DNA of 64,000 nucleotides from JBCCTX01 sp964652565. Its GTDB lineage: Bacteria > Bacteroidota > Bacteroidia > J057. The notes beneath the pieces were generated by a model. That model had not been told where the DNA came from and made no database searches. It saw only the letters and a list, made by a program, of their open reading frames with translations. Below, piece by piece: positions 8,763-17,248 of this stretch (its first letter is position 1; each line of letters starts with the position of its first letter). The stretch covers positions 1 through 64,000 of the forward strand of contig CAZZEC010000010.1 in assembly GCA_964652565.1 (NCBI GenBank), in the 5' to 3' direction. The position numbers and the translations under genes are program-made.

Positions 8763-8842
8763 AATAATTTTCTATCTAATGTGCTTAAACTAATAATCTT
8801 AAAAATCTGATTGCAAATGTACCACTCAGAAAACATCGTTTT

Positions 8843-8860
8843 CAGTGATCAATATCACTG
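8843..8860. promoter_or_regulatory. Perfect 18-bp CRP-type operator in the divergent YeeE/YedE - cysteine dioxygenase region
   Basis: CAGTGATCAATATCACTG has perfect 7-base arms and a 4-base centre, and contains GTGA-N6-TCAC. It lies 81 bases upstream of the transporter gene (minus) and 172 bases upstream of the divergent dioxygenase-methyltransferase gene (plus), so it could serve either or both. It is the best-conserved site of the set. Confidence 0.75.
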
Positions 8861-9031
8861 TAGATATGAAGAAAAAATAAAAAAATTGTTGTTGTAGAAA
8901 CCAATATCACACTACAAAGGTTCATCCATACATCTAGCTATCATTTAGTGCCTGTTGTACCTGTGTTCAGTTTCATATCAACATAAATATTCATATTATT
9001 ATATCAGAATTCCTTAATTCATATAGCAAAA

Positions 9032-10684
9032 ATGAACTCCCAAAATATTTCAAATCTTAACCTAACAAAATTATCCAATTCATTGGACCAGGTTGTCGCT
9101 AAGCTGTCATTAGTGCAGGAGTTAACTCCTGCAAAAATACGAAAAGTAATCTTGGAAGCTGATATACATCCTGAAGAACTGCTTCCCTGGGCAGATTATG
9201 ATCATCCTGTAGAAGATAGTTATGGAAGAAAACTGGTGTATAAAGGGGATAATTTTGAGATCATGGTAATGTCATGGGTTCCAGGGGATTTTAGTACCAT
9301 ACATGATCATGGACATACTCAATGGGGGGCTGTGCAAATATTTGGGCCAGCAGAACACGCTACCTTTAGATGGGAAGATGATCGCCTGATTACCCTTTCC
9401 CGAATGCAGGTAGAACCTTACACTGTAGTCGGGGTTAATCACTCACTCATTCACCAGATGGGAAATCCTACCAATGACACACCCTTTTTAACTTTACATA
9501 TTTACGGGGATGTACAGCCGACTGAAAATGTTACAGGAGATGCGAGAATATTTAATCTGGAAGAAGAACTGATCGAGAGGGTAGATGGAGGCGTCTTCTA
9601 CGAATTACCAGAATTTCAAATAAACACAAAAGAAAAGGGGCCCAAAGGAGACTTCCCTACCTGGTTAAGAAATAAAGTTGAAAGAATTAAGAGGTTGAGA
9701 ACAATAGCTCAACATAACCCTGGGAATAGACATTCACAATTATCAAAGGCTGAAAATTCTTTGTTCTCCAATGAAAGACAAGCTCAGCTTCTTCATGAAC
9801 TTTCAGAAATACTGGATGAAAGTGGACATGTGATAGATGAAATTTATTGGCGAATCCTTAAAAATGAACTCATTGAAGCATGGAAACTTCAAAATATCAT
9901 CATCGGCGAAAATCGAACAGAAGATGCATTTCAAAATTATGCATTCATGTATGATGAACTGATTGGTAAGCCTTGTTTTGAATCCTTTATGAAATCATAC
10001 CTGGAGTTTTTCTTCACAAATTATGACCTGGATCCGGAACATGCTCAAATCATTTCTTTAGGATGTGGCACAGGACTCATTGAATCTTTTATGGTTGCGG
10101 AGTTGGGTATCTCATATGATAAATTGTTGGGAATAGATATCTCTCCTTCTATGGTAGAAGTCGCTCAGAAACGCATTAATGCAATCCAGGGAGATTTACT
10201 TTCTCTACCTGTTACTGAAAATAAATGGTCAATGGCTTACAGTGGATTAAACGTACTTCATTATCTAACCCCATCCTCGCTTCCAGAGGCAATTGATAAA
10301 ATCGCACAACTTTTACAGCCCGGGGGTTACTTTGTTGGAGATTTTATTACTCCTGATCACATTAGATGGTACCCAAATATGATGCAATCATCTGATAGCA
10401 ATATCATTGGTTTGCGCAACCCTGAATTAATCGAAAATGAAGGGAGAATGTTCCAGGAAAGTGAGCTCATTAATATCAATTTCAACGATCATCGTATGCG
10501 TATTACTTATTCTGGTAAACACAAAAGATTTCTTCCTCCGATGAACAGAGTGAGAGCATATTTTAAACAATCATTTGGAGGGCTAGTGGAATTATATGAT
10601 GCTGTTACGTTGGAACCTATCGCAGAACATGCAGACAGCTGCAAATCCACTCGTTATTTGCTAGTTGCTCAGAAAATGGAATGA
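9032..10684 (+). CDS. Cysteine-dioxygenase-like cupin fused to a class I SAM methyltransferase
   Basis: A 550-residue two-domain protein. Residues about 30-170 resemble a type I cysteine dioxygenase: HDHGH at 91-95 (metal ligands His91, His93), a third ligand at His141 in IHQMGN, and Tyr158 in LHIYGD at the place of CDO Tyr157. As in many bacterial CDOs, Gly replaces the crosslinking Cys. A helical linker (about 200-295) leads to a Rossmann methyltransferase (about 300-490) with motif I SLGCGTG at 342-348 and the acidic loop GIDIS at 367-371. The domain order suggests oxidation of cysteine or another thiol coupled to methylation, but the product is unknown. It is divergent from the sulfur transporter and shares its palindrome. 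The frame is intact throughout. Confidence 0.85.
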   Translation: MNSQNISNLNLTKLSNSLDQVVAKLSLVQELTPAKIRKVILEADIHPEELLPWADYDHPVEDSYGRKLVYKGDNFEIMVMSWVPGDFSTIHDHGHTQWGAVQIFGPAEHATFRWEDDRLITLSRMQVEPYTVVGVNHSLIHQMGNPTNDTPFLTLHIYGDVQPTENVTGDARIFNLEEELIERVDGGVFYELPEFQINTKEKGPKGDFPTWLRNKVERIKRLRTIAQHNPGNRHSQLSKAENSLFSNERQAQLLHELSEILDESGHVIDEIYWRILKNELIEAWKLQNIIIGENRTEDAFQNYAFMYDELIGKPCFESFMKSYLEFFFTNYDLDPEHAQIISLGCGTGLIESFMVAELGISYDKLLGIDISPSMVEVAQKRINAIQGDLLSLPVTENKWSMAYSGLNVLHYLTPSSLPEAIDKIAQLLQPGGYFVGDFITPDHIRWYPNMMQSSDSNIIGLRNPELIENEGRMFQESELININFNDHRMRITYSGKHKRFLPPMNRVRAYFKQSFGGLVELYDAVTLEPIAEHADSCKSTRYLLVAQKME

Positions 10685-10760
10685 AATATGTGAATAGGTA
10701 GGATATCGCATGGTCAGAATTATCCATTCAATTCAGCGATACCTTACTGGGGTAAAGTAA

Positions 10761-10958
10761 TTACAATTGTCTTTCACGTAGCAAATAACTGATTTCTCTC
10801 AATAATTCATTCTGTACTTTCAGTTGTTTGACAATTTCATTTTTCTGTACAAGGGCGCGAGTGACCAACATTGCAGGTATTATAGCAAGGAGAATGATAA
10901 ACATCAACAGGATTAATATTTCGGGCCCTTTAAGCGATTGAAGTATAGGTTCTGACAT
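10761..10958 (-). CDS. Small single-span membrane protein with C-terminal coiled coil
   Basis: 65 residues: a short N-terminus, one strong hydrophobic span (about 13-35), then a charged heptad-like helix (VQKNEIVKQLKVQNELLREISYLL style) likely to form a coiled coil. The type is common in Bacteroidota genomes, but I know no function. It is alone, between the dioxygenase fusion (convergent) and polA. Confidence 0.6.
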   Translation of the reverse strand: MSEPILQSLKGPEILILLMFIILLAIIPAMLVTRALVQKNEIVKQLKVQNELLREISYLLRERQL

Positions 10959-11127
10959 GTATGCAGCAGTTGATATGACTGGTTAATGATTAATAAGCTC
11001 ATTTTAAAAATACCACTCAAATCAACCATATGGTATGATACTTTTCTCACCTCACATACTGTAGAAAACAGGTATAAACATATGGTAGTGAGAGGAATTA
11101 CTGTCAGATTTTTATGGCGTCTGTTAC

Positions 11128-13902
11128 CTAATGTGCTTCCAGCCATGTATCTCCGGTTCCCATTTCCACCTCGAGGGGAACCGTCAGATCTGCTGCATTC
11201 ATCATATTCTCTTTGACAATTTCTTTCACAGTATCAATTTCACTTTTGTGGACATCGAATACCAATTCATCGTGAACCTGGAGAATCATCTTTGATCTGA
11301 GATTTTTTTCATCAAAGGTGTTGTAAATATTAATCATCGCCAATTTTATGATATCGGCGGCAGTACCTTGGATCGGAGAATTAATGGCGTTGCGCTCTGC
11401 GACCCCGCGCACCGTTGCATTCTTGGAACGGATATCTGGCAAATATCTCCGTCTGCCAAAATGTGTTTCTACAAAGCCATTCTTCTTTGCAAAAGCTATA
11501 CTCTCATCCATATATGCCTTAATCCTGGGATAGGTAGTGAAATAGGTCTCTATGATATCTTTTGCCTCTGAACGAGAAATGCCCATACGCTGACTTAACC
11601 CAAAAGCAGAAATTCCATAGATAATACCGAAATTTACCTGCTTGGCCTGAGATCGCTGTTCAGGAGTAACCTCTTCTGTACTTACGCCGAACACTCTGGA
11701 AGCAGCATCGCGATGTATATCAGCCCCTTCCTGGAATGCTTGAATCATGTTTTCATCTCCACTTAATGAGGCCATCAGCCTCAACTCTACTTGAGAGTAG
11801 TCCGCAGAGAGTAATACATGTTCCTTATCTCTGGGAATAAACCCCTTTCTTACTTCGCGTCCATCCTGAGTGCGAATGGGGATATTTTGCAGGTTGGGTT
11901 CTAGTGAACTCAGCCTTCCTGTTACAGCGACAGATTGACTATAAGTAGTATGCACCCTGCCCGTTTGAGGATTGATCAGCTTGGGTAGGGCATCGACATA
12001 TGTGGATTTCAATTTTGTGATCCCACGATAAGCTAGTACGCGGTCTGGTAGTTCGTACTTTACCGCCAGATCCTGAAGTATTTGCTCATTAGTAGAATAT
12101 TGCCCGGTCTTGGTTTTTTTAGATCTTTTACCCTTACCCAACTCTAGCTTATCAAACATGATCTCTCCTAATTGCTTGGGAGAATTGATGTTGAATGTTT
12201 CTCCTGCCAATTCATAGATTTGCTTTTCAAGAGTAATCAATCTTTCCGCCAGTTCCTGAGAATATTCACTCAACGTTTGCTCATCAATGTTAACACCCGT
12301 ATACTCCATATCTGTTAACACAGACATGAGCGGTTGCTCTACTCTTTCAAAAATGAAATTCTCTTTTACTTTAGGAGAAAGAATTTCATACAGCCTCCAG
12401 GTGATATCTGCATCCTCTGCTGCATAGTCTGAAACCTCTTCTACAGGTATATCTCTCATACTTTTCTGCTTCTTCCCTTTTTTGCCGATGAGTGTCGTTA
12501 TCGAAATGGGAGAATAATTGAGCAGTTCTCTTGACATAGCATCCATTCCATGCTTTCCCGAAGGTTTTACCACATAATGAGCAAGCATCGTGTCAAAGGT
12601 AGGATCACTCACCTCCACACCATAATTTTTTAATACTAATGCATCGTATTTTAAATTTTGTCCTACTTTCAAGATGTCTTTGCTTGTCAAGACATCTTTG
12701 AACAATTCAATGATTGCCATTGCTTCAGATCTATCCGCTGAAACAGGAATATAATAAGCTTCCCCTTTTGTCAATGCAATAGCTATTCCCACCAATTCCG
12801 CTTCTAGCGCATTCAGTGAGGTGGTTTCCGTATCAAAACAAAAACTACCCTGCTGTGTAATACGCGTAATAAGCAACTGTATTTCCGCTTGAGAAGTTAC
12901 TAAATGATACTTCTGTTCAGTACTTTCAAACTTGTCTAACCCGACGTCTAGCACATCCTGACCTCCTCCATTATCAATGGAGTTTCCAAAGAGGTCCGTC
13001 TGAGGCGTTGCGGCCATTGGGTTTAACTTACTATTCATGATACGTTGAGCAGTAGTACGAAACTCCAACTCCTGCATGAGTTCCAACAAGGCATCCATAT
13101 CGCAATGCCCCATTTTCAGTGCATCCAGGGACCAATCTACAGGTACTTCCGTATTGATAGTTGCTAATTCTTTAGAGAGTAATCCCTGCTCTTTGTGCTC
13201 TAGTAATGTCTTGCGTATACTTTTTTTGGTGATCTGCTCTGCGTTCTCAATGGCCTCCTCAATGGTGGAAAATTCTTTAAGTAATGAAACTGCCGTTTTA
13301 TCTCCAATTTTTGGAACTCCAGGGATATTATCGCTTGCATCTCCTTTTAACCCCAAAAAATCAACGATTTGAGAAGGAGGAAGACCAAACTTTTCTTCGA
13401 TTTCAGCTATACCCATGACATCAAATCCCCCACCCTTATATTTAGGTCGGTAGAGGAAAACATTGTCCCGTACCAGTTGAGCAAAGTCTTTGTCAGGGGT
13501 TACCATAAAAACTTCATATTCTTTCTCTGGAACCCCTAAAGCAATCGTACCTATGATATCATCGGCTTCGTAGCCATCTAACTTTAATGTAGGGATATCC
13601 AGGATTTGTAACAACTGAAATACATAGGGTATATTGGCGTCTAAATCTTCGGGTTTATCCTCCCGGTGACCTTTGTAATCGGGAAATCGTTCGTGTCGGA
13701 ATGTAGGTTTATCTGTATCAAAGGCTACAGCCAAATGTGTTGGATCTTCCTTGTTAATGATTTCCAATAGGGTATTTGTAAAACCAAATATAGCTGAGGT
13801 ATTGAGTCCAGAGGTAGTTCTTCTTGGATTACTGATAAAGGCAAAATGTGAACGATACAAAATGGCCATTGCATCCAGAAGAAATAATTTATGTTTTGAC
13901 AT
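11128..13902 (-). CDS. polA: DNA polymerase I
   Basis: A 924-residue family A polymerase for Okazaki fragment processing and repair. The N-terminal 5'-3' exonuclease (about 1-290) starts KHKLFLLDAMAILYRSHFAF. The 3'-5' exonuclease (about 335-515) keeps the DxE pair in CFDTETTSL, so proofreading should be active. The polymerase domain has motif A (ADYSQVELRLMAS), motif B (QAKQVNFGIIYGIS) and motif C (QVHDELVFDV). Length and order are typical. It is divergent from the histidine phosphatase gene. Confidence 0.98.
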   Translation of the reverse strand: MSKHKLFLLDAMAILYRSHFAFISNPRRTTSGLNTSAIFGFTNTLLEIINKEDPTHLAVAFDTDKPTFRHERFPDYKGHREDKPEDLDANIPYVFQLLQILDIPTLKLDGYEADDIIGTIALGVPEKEYEVFMVTPDKDFAQLVRDNVFLYRPKYKGGGFDVMGIAEIEEKFGLPPSQIVDFLGLKGDASDNIPGVPKIGDKTAVSLLKEFSTIEEAIENAEQITKKSIRKTLLEHKEQGLLSKELATINTEVPVDWSLDALKMGHCDMDALLELMQELEFRTTAQRIMNSKLNPMAATPQTDLFGNSIDNGGGQDVLDVGLDKFESTEQKYHLVTSQAEIQLLITRITQQGSFCFDTETTSLNALEAELVGIAIALTKGEAYYIPVSADRSEAMAIIELFKDVLTSKDILKVGQNLKYDALVLKNYGVEVSDPTFDTMLAHYVVKPSGKHGMDAMSRELLNYSPISITTLIGKKGKKQKSMRDIPVEEVSDYAAEDADITWRLYEILSPKVKENFIFERVEQPLMSVLTDMEYTGVNIDEQTLSEYSQELAERLITLEKQIYELAGETFNINSPKQLGEIMFDKLELGKGKRSKKTKTGQYSTNEQILQDLAVKYELPDRVLAYRGITKLKSTYVDALPKLINPQTGRVHTTYSQSVAVTGRLSSLEPNLQNIPIRTQDGREVRKGFIPRDKEHVLLSADYSQVELRLMASLSGDENMIQAFQEGADIHRDAASRVFGVSTEEVTPEQRSQAKQVNFGIIYGISAFGLSQRMGISRSEAKDIIETYFTTYPRIKAYMDESIAFAKKNGFVETHFGRRRYLPDIRSKNATVRGVAERNAINSPIQGTAADIIKLAMINIYNTFDEKNLRSKMILQVHDELVFDVHKSEIDTVKEIVKENMMNAADLTVPLEVEMGTGDTWLEAH

Positions 13903-14019
13903 ATCTTTCTATTTATACGCTGCTTTTTCCGGTTCCTGCTTACAGAAATCACTGTAAAATTACTGTTAACTTACAAAGGAATTAACATTTCTCTAGCATC
14001 TTTTATCTAACTTCGAACC

Positions 14020-14673
14020 ATGTTAGATATTTATCTCATTCGCCACGCTGAAAGCGAAGGAAATGTAAATAACCACTATATAGGTGGAAGGTCCAATCAT
14101 TTTAACCTAACGGATAGAGGTGTAGAGCAGGCAAGGAAGTTAGGCCAAAGGCTCAATAAAGAGAAAATTACATTTGATTATGTGTTCAGTTCTATTGCAG
14201 TAAGAGCCAAACACACTGCTGAAATCATCTGTGAAGAAATTCCATTTCCAACCCAACAGATTCATTTTGCAGAACATTTAGTGGAATTATCGCAAGGTGA
14301 ATGGGAGGGTCAATTACGAGAGTTGCATTTCACCCCGGAAAGAAGACAAGAAATTGACAATGATCCCTGGAATTTCACCCCTCCCGGCGGAGAATCTCAG
14401 CGAGAAGTAGAAGAACGGATGTTTGATTGGATTTGTGAACACGTAATCCCACTAAAAGAGGAAAAACCACGAGTGGCAATTGTATCTCATGGAATGGCCA
14501 TTAAAAGTCTGTTTCGAAAGATCATGGACGCCAATCCAGCTATGACCAGGAATACCATTTTACATAATACTGCTTTTACACGATTGATGTATCTAGAGGA
14601 GACATGGATGGTAGAAAGATTTAATGACCATGCGCATCTCAATGGTACAGGCTTTGTCGATCACTACGGCTGA
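14020..14673 (+). CDS. Histidine phosphatase family protein (phosphoglycerate mutase-like)
   Basis: A 217-residue branch 1 histidine phosphatase. The phosphorylated His is in LIRHAESEGN near the N-terminus, the acid is in the ELSQGEWEG segment, and the second His is in VSHGMAIKSL. The substrate cannot be inferred (cofactor-dependent mutase, cobalamin-type or other phosphatase). The ATG is only 5 bases after a Bacteroidota-like TAACTTCG element, so the leader may be very short. Its 3' end overlaps the convergent small MetS-like gene by 10 bases. Confidence 0.88.
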   Translation: MLDIYLIRHAESEGNVNNHYIGGRSNHFNLTDRGVEQARKLGQRLNKEKITFDYVFSSIAVRAKHTAEIICEEIPFPTQQIHFAEHLVELSQGEWEGQLRELHFTPERRQEIDNDPWNFTPPGGESQREVEERMFDWICEHVIPLKEEKPRVAIVSHGMAIKSLFRKIMDANPAMTRNTILHNTAFTRLMYLEETWMVERFNDHAHLNGTGFVDHYG

Positions 14674-14783
14674 TCTTTTTTCTTACGGGCTTCAATTTTT
14701 ATGGCTAAGGAAAGGAAGTACATAAATCCTCCAATTATTATTCCTACGATGGCGATCATGCTTATGATACTTGAGGTGGTCAT
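14664..14783 (-). CDS. MetS-like small subunit of NSS transporter (39 residues)
   Basis: A 39-residue frame, ATG at 14783 and TAG at 14664: a short polar start (MTTSSIISM), one hydrophobic helix (AIVGIIIGGFMYFLSLAI) and a basic tail (KIEARKKKDQP). This is the shape of the MetS small subunit that accompanies NSS-family methionine/alanine transporters (MetPS of Corynebacterium). It lies downstream of an NSS transporter on the same strand, 181 bases after its stop. It overlaps the end of the convergent histidine phosphatase gene. Size and context make it convincing, but it is short enough to be missed by routine calling. Confidence 0.75.
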   Translation of the reverse strand: MTTSSIISMIAIVGIIIGGFMYFLSLAIKIEARKKKDQP

Positions 14784-14964
14784 ATGTGTATTGTTAAATT
14801 GTGGTATTGTTAGATTTTATAACGTCATATTGTTTGATTGCTAAATTGTGAAGACAAACCACTATATAGTGATTTTGATTTTCTGTCGTCAAACTATCGT
14901 CCGTGGTCTGTCATCCATCTGTACAACTATGTACTTTCTGATTTAAGGACTCCCTTACAACCAA

Positions 14965-16470
14965 TCAACCATTGTCTACAAATCTTTTATACAGATAGCG
15001 ATTGAATATAATTCCTATCAAAATGACCAATCCCCATTGAGTGAGAATAGATGCATTGCTATAAACACTAAATACATTCCATTGCCCTTGTTCATTGAAC
15101 CAGGGAAATGGGTCGTACCCTTGAGACATCCACCAGTAAATCAATACCAATGCCAAAATAAAATTGATGGGCATAGCGATCATGAAAAACCAGGTGCCTA
15201 CCTTATAATCAGAATCCCCGTCTATAAAGTCATGTTTAAATTTGGCTACCCCATATTTCAGAACGGAGAATACTATGAATAACCCAGATACCACCAATCC
15301 TATTCCCCACACCCAATCCTGGTTCGAAAACACCTCTAAAGACCATGCTGAAGGGAACCCCAATATGATACAAAAAACCCCTGCTTTGATAGCAGCAGCC
15401 TTTCTGCTATTTCCCAAATCGCCAAGGATTTTGATAAACATTTCAATCATAGCCAGTAATGAACTAAAGGCAGCTAAGCAAAAAGCGCCAAAGAATATCA
15501 CAGCCAACAGTGCCCCCCCAGGAATCTGGGTAAACAGTTGGGGAATAATGCTAAAGGTCAATGCCTGATTGCCTGCTTGTAAATAGGAAATGGCATCTTG
15601 TTCAGATACGGCGAGGGCAAATACAGAGGGCAAGATGGCAAAACCGGCGAGCAACGAAGCACTATTGTTGCCAAAACCACTGATGAATATATTCAGGGTC
15701 ACATCTTCTTTGTTTCGCGAATAGGAAGACAGCGTCATCATCAATCCCCACCCTGCTCCTGTAGACCATGCAGATTGTGAAAGTGCCTCTAGCCAGACTG
15801 TGGCATTACCAAACAGTTCGGGCTTAATTTCAAACATATATTGAAGTCCCAGTATACCATTTTCCATACTTAGAGAGGTAATACTAATAATGACTAATAG
15901 TATAAATAAAGAAGGTATCAAGATCTTATTAGCGACTTCCAGACCTTTTTGAACCCCTCTTAACAAAAAGAAGCTTCCAGCTACTACAGCTATTACATGC
16001 AAGATAATCGTAACAAGATTCCCTGTGGACAAGTTTTCCCAATATTGAGTGAGATAATCTGGATTATCTTGTAGCTTGACTGCTAGTGTTTCCCCTCCTA
16101 TTATGTACTGATAGGCATCTCCCAGCGCCAATCCAAAATATCGAAGTCCCCAACCTGTAACTACAGAATAGTAAAATGCTATTCCCAAGGTACAAAGTGT
16201 AATAAAAAATCCCATCCAGGTAAAATACTTACCTGTCATGCCACCAAATGAACCAATAATCCCTTTTTTGATATGTTTTCCCATAGAAAACTCTGCCAAC
16301 AAAATCGGAATGGACCATATCAATAAAAAGATGATCCAAAGTAGTAAAAATGTACCTCCATATTGACCCGCTAAACGAGGAAAACGCCATAGATTACCTG
16401 CACCTATAGCCATACCAAGAGAAGCCAGTATTAATCCCCAGCGGTTGCTGAATTGCTCTTGTTGAGACAT
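14965..16470 (-). CDS. Sodium-dependent amino-acid symporter, NSS (SNF) family
   Basis: A 501-residue LeuT-fold transporter with about twelve helices. The NSS signature is at the N-terminus: RWGLILASLGMAIGAG then NLWRFPRLAGQYGG, which holds the unwound TM1 sodium site and the gating Arg. It is the MetP/MhsT-like length class and is followed by the MetS-like small gene, suggesting uptake of methionine or small neutral amino acids with sodium. The substrate is inferred only. Confidence 0.92.
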   Translation of the reverse strand: MSQQEQFSNRWGLILASLGMAIGAGNLWRFPRLAGQYGGTFLLLWIIFLLIWSIPILLAEFSMGKHIKKGIIGSFGGMTGKYFTWMGFFITLCTLGIAFYYSVVTGWGLRYFGLALGDAYQYIIGGETLAVKLQDNPDYLTQYWENLSTGNLVTIILHVIAVVAGSFFLLRGVQKGLEVANKILIPSLFILLVIISITSLSMENGILGLQYMFEIKPELFGNATVWLEALSQSAWSTGAGWGLMMTLSSYSRNKEDVTLNIFISGFGNNSASLLAGFAILPSVFALAVSEQDAISYLQAGNQALTFSIIPQLFTQIPGGALLAVIFFGAFCLAAFSSLLAMIEMFIKILGDLGNSRKAAAIKAGVFCIILGFPSAWSLEVFSNQDWVWGIGLVVSGLFIVFSVLKYGVAKFKHDFIDGDSDYKVGTWFFMIAMPINFILALVLIYWWMSQGYDPFPWFNEQGQWNVFSVYSNASILTQWGLVILIGIIFNRYLYKRFVDNG

Positions 16471-16551
16471 AGTAAAGTTTGATCGTAAGTTATCTTATAA
16501 GTAAAGCAGTAGCGGGCGATTTTACAATAAATCTCAGAAAACAAACATAAA

Positions 16552-16638
16552 TATGCCATCTTGGCATACACAACAACCATAAAACTGCCTTAATGGCATA
16601 TAAAATGGGTAAAATGACACTAAAAATGAGTTGGCATA
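16552..16638 (+). promoter_or_regulatory. TGGCAT repeats and palindrome upstream of hsp20
   Basis: Three TGGCAT copies start at 16562, 16594 and 16632. The first is in a perfect palindrome, TATGCCA-TCT-TGGCATA (16552-16568). The last reads TTGGCATACAGCTTGT, which resembles a sigma-54 -24/-12 pair (TGGCAY-N5-TTGY, GG-N10-GT instead of GG-N10-GC) and lies 60 bases before the hsp20 ATG. A matching element lies 61 bases before clpB. Confidence 0.5.
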
Positions 16639-16691
16639 CAGCTTGTCCTTAAGAAAGTGTAATCAAAAATTAAAACTGAAACTAAAAGATC

Positions 16692-17123
16692 ATGATAAGA
16701 AAATATTATTATCCCACACGTTCACACAAGCACTACTTTGATGACTTTGTTACTAAAGCATTATGGGACGTATCAAACACAAATAGTACGCGCAACAACA
16801 ATCCTGCAGTCAACATTAAAGAAGTTAATGAAGGTTATGAGATTGAATTAGTTGCTCCTGGCTTGAATAAAGAGGATTTTGAATTGACACTTGATGACAA
16901 TCAATTGACTGTTTCAATCAAGCAGGCTAAAGAGAGCGAAAACAGTGAATCCCCAAACTATATTAGAAAAGAATTTAGTCTGGATGCATTCAAACGAACC
17001 TTTTCGCTCAAACCAAATACTTTTGATTTAGATAATGTAGAGGCAAGATATGAGGGGGGGATTCTTACAATCAGTTTACATAAACTACCTGAAGTTGAGC
17101 CTCAAAAAATTGATATAGCATAA
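16692..17123 (+). CDS. Hsp20/alpha-crystallin small heat shock protein
   Basis: A 143-residue ATP-independent holdase that binds unfolding proteins in the cytoplasm. The alpha-crystallin domain spans about 40-130 (NIKEVNEGYEIELVAPGL, then DNQLTVSIKQ, and the GGILTISL box near the end). The length is typical. A strong terminator follows at 17219-17248, so it is monocistronic. The upstream region carries TGGCAT elements shared with clpB. Confidence 0.95.
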   Translation: MIRKYYYPTRSHKHYFDDFVTKALWDVSNTNSTRNNNPAVNIKEVNEGYEIELVAPGLNKEDFELTLDDNQLTVSIKQAKESENSESPNYIRKEFSLDAFKRTFSLKPNTFDLDNVEARYEGGILTISLHKLPEVEPQKIDIA

Positions 17124-17218
17124 ATATAAACCCTAGCCATGGGTATGCAGTCTTAAAGAGTGCAATTCTTAAGGTGTAAATAAGAAATAATTAGGTTGAG
17201 TAGTAGTGGTTGGGTTGT

Positions 17219-17248
17219 AAAGGGTGGCTGTTGCCACCCTTCTTTTTA
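17219..17248 (+). terminator. Terminator after hsp20
   Basis: AAGGGTGGC-TGTT-GCCACCCTT, a perfect 9-base stem and tetraloop, followed by CTTTTTATT. It ends at the stop codon of the convergent membrane-protein gene. Confidence 0.85.

Noticed and set aside
13941..13956. Inverted repeat TACAG-N6-CTGTA between polA and the histidine phosphatase gene
   Set aside because: Arms of only five bases and the wrong orientation for a LexA-type CTGT-N8-ACAG box; no second copy seen.
14860..14871. Palindrome CACTATATAGTG between the NSS gene and its small subunit
   Set aside because: Short, AT-rich, single copy, and not in front of a start codon; likely chance.
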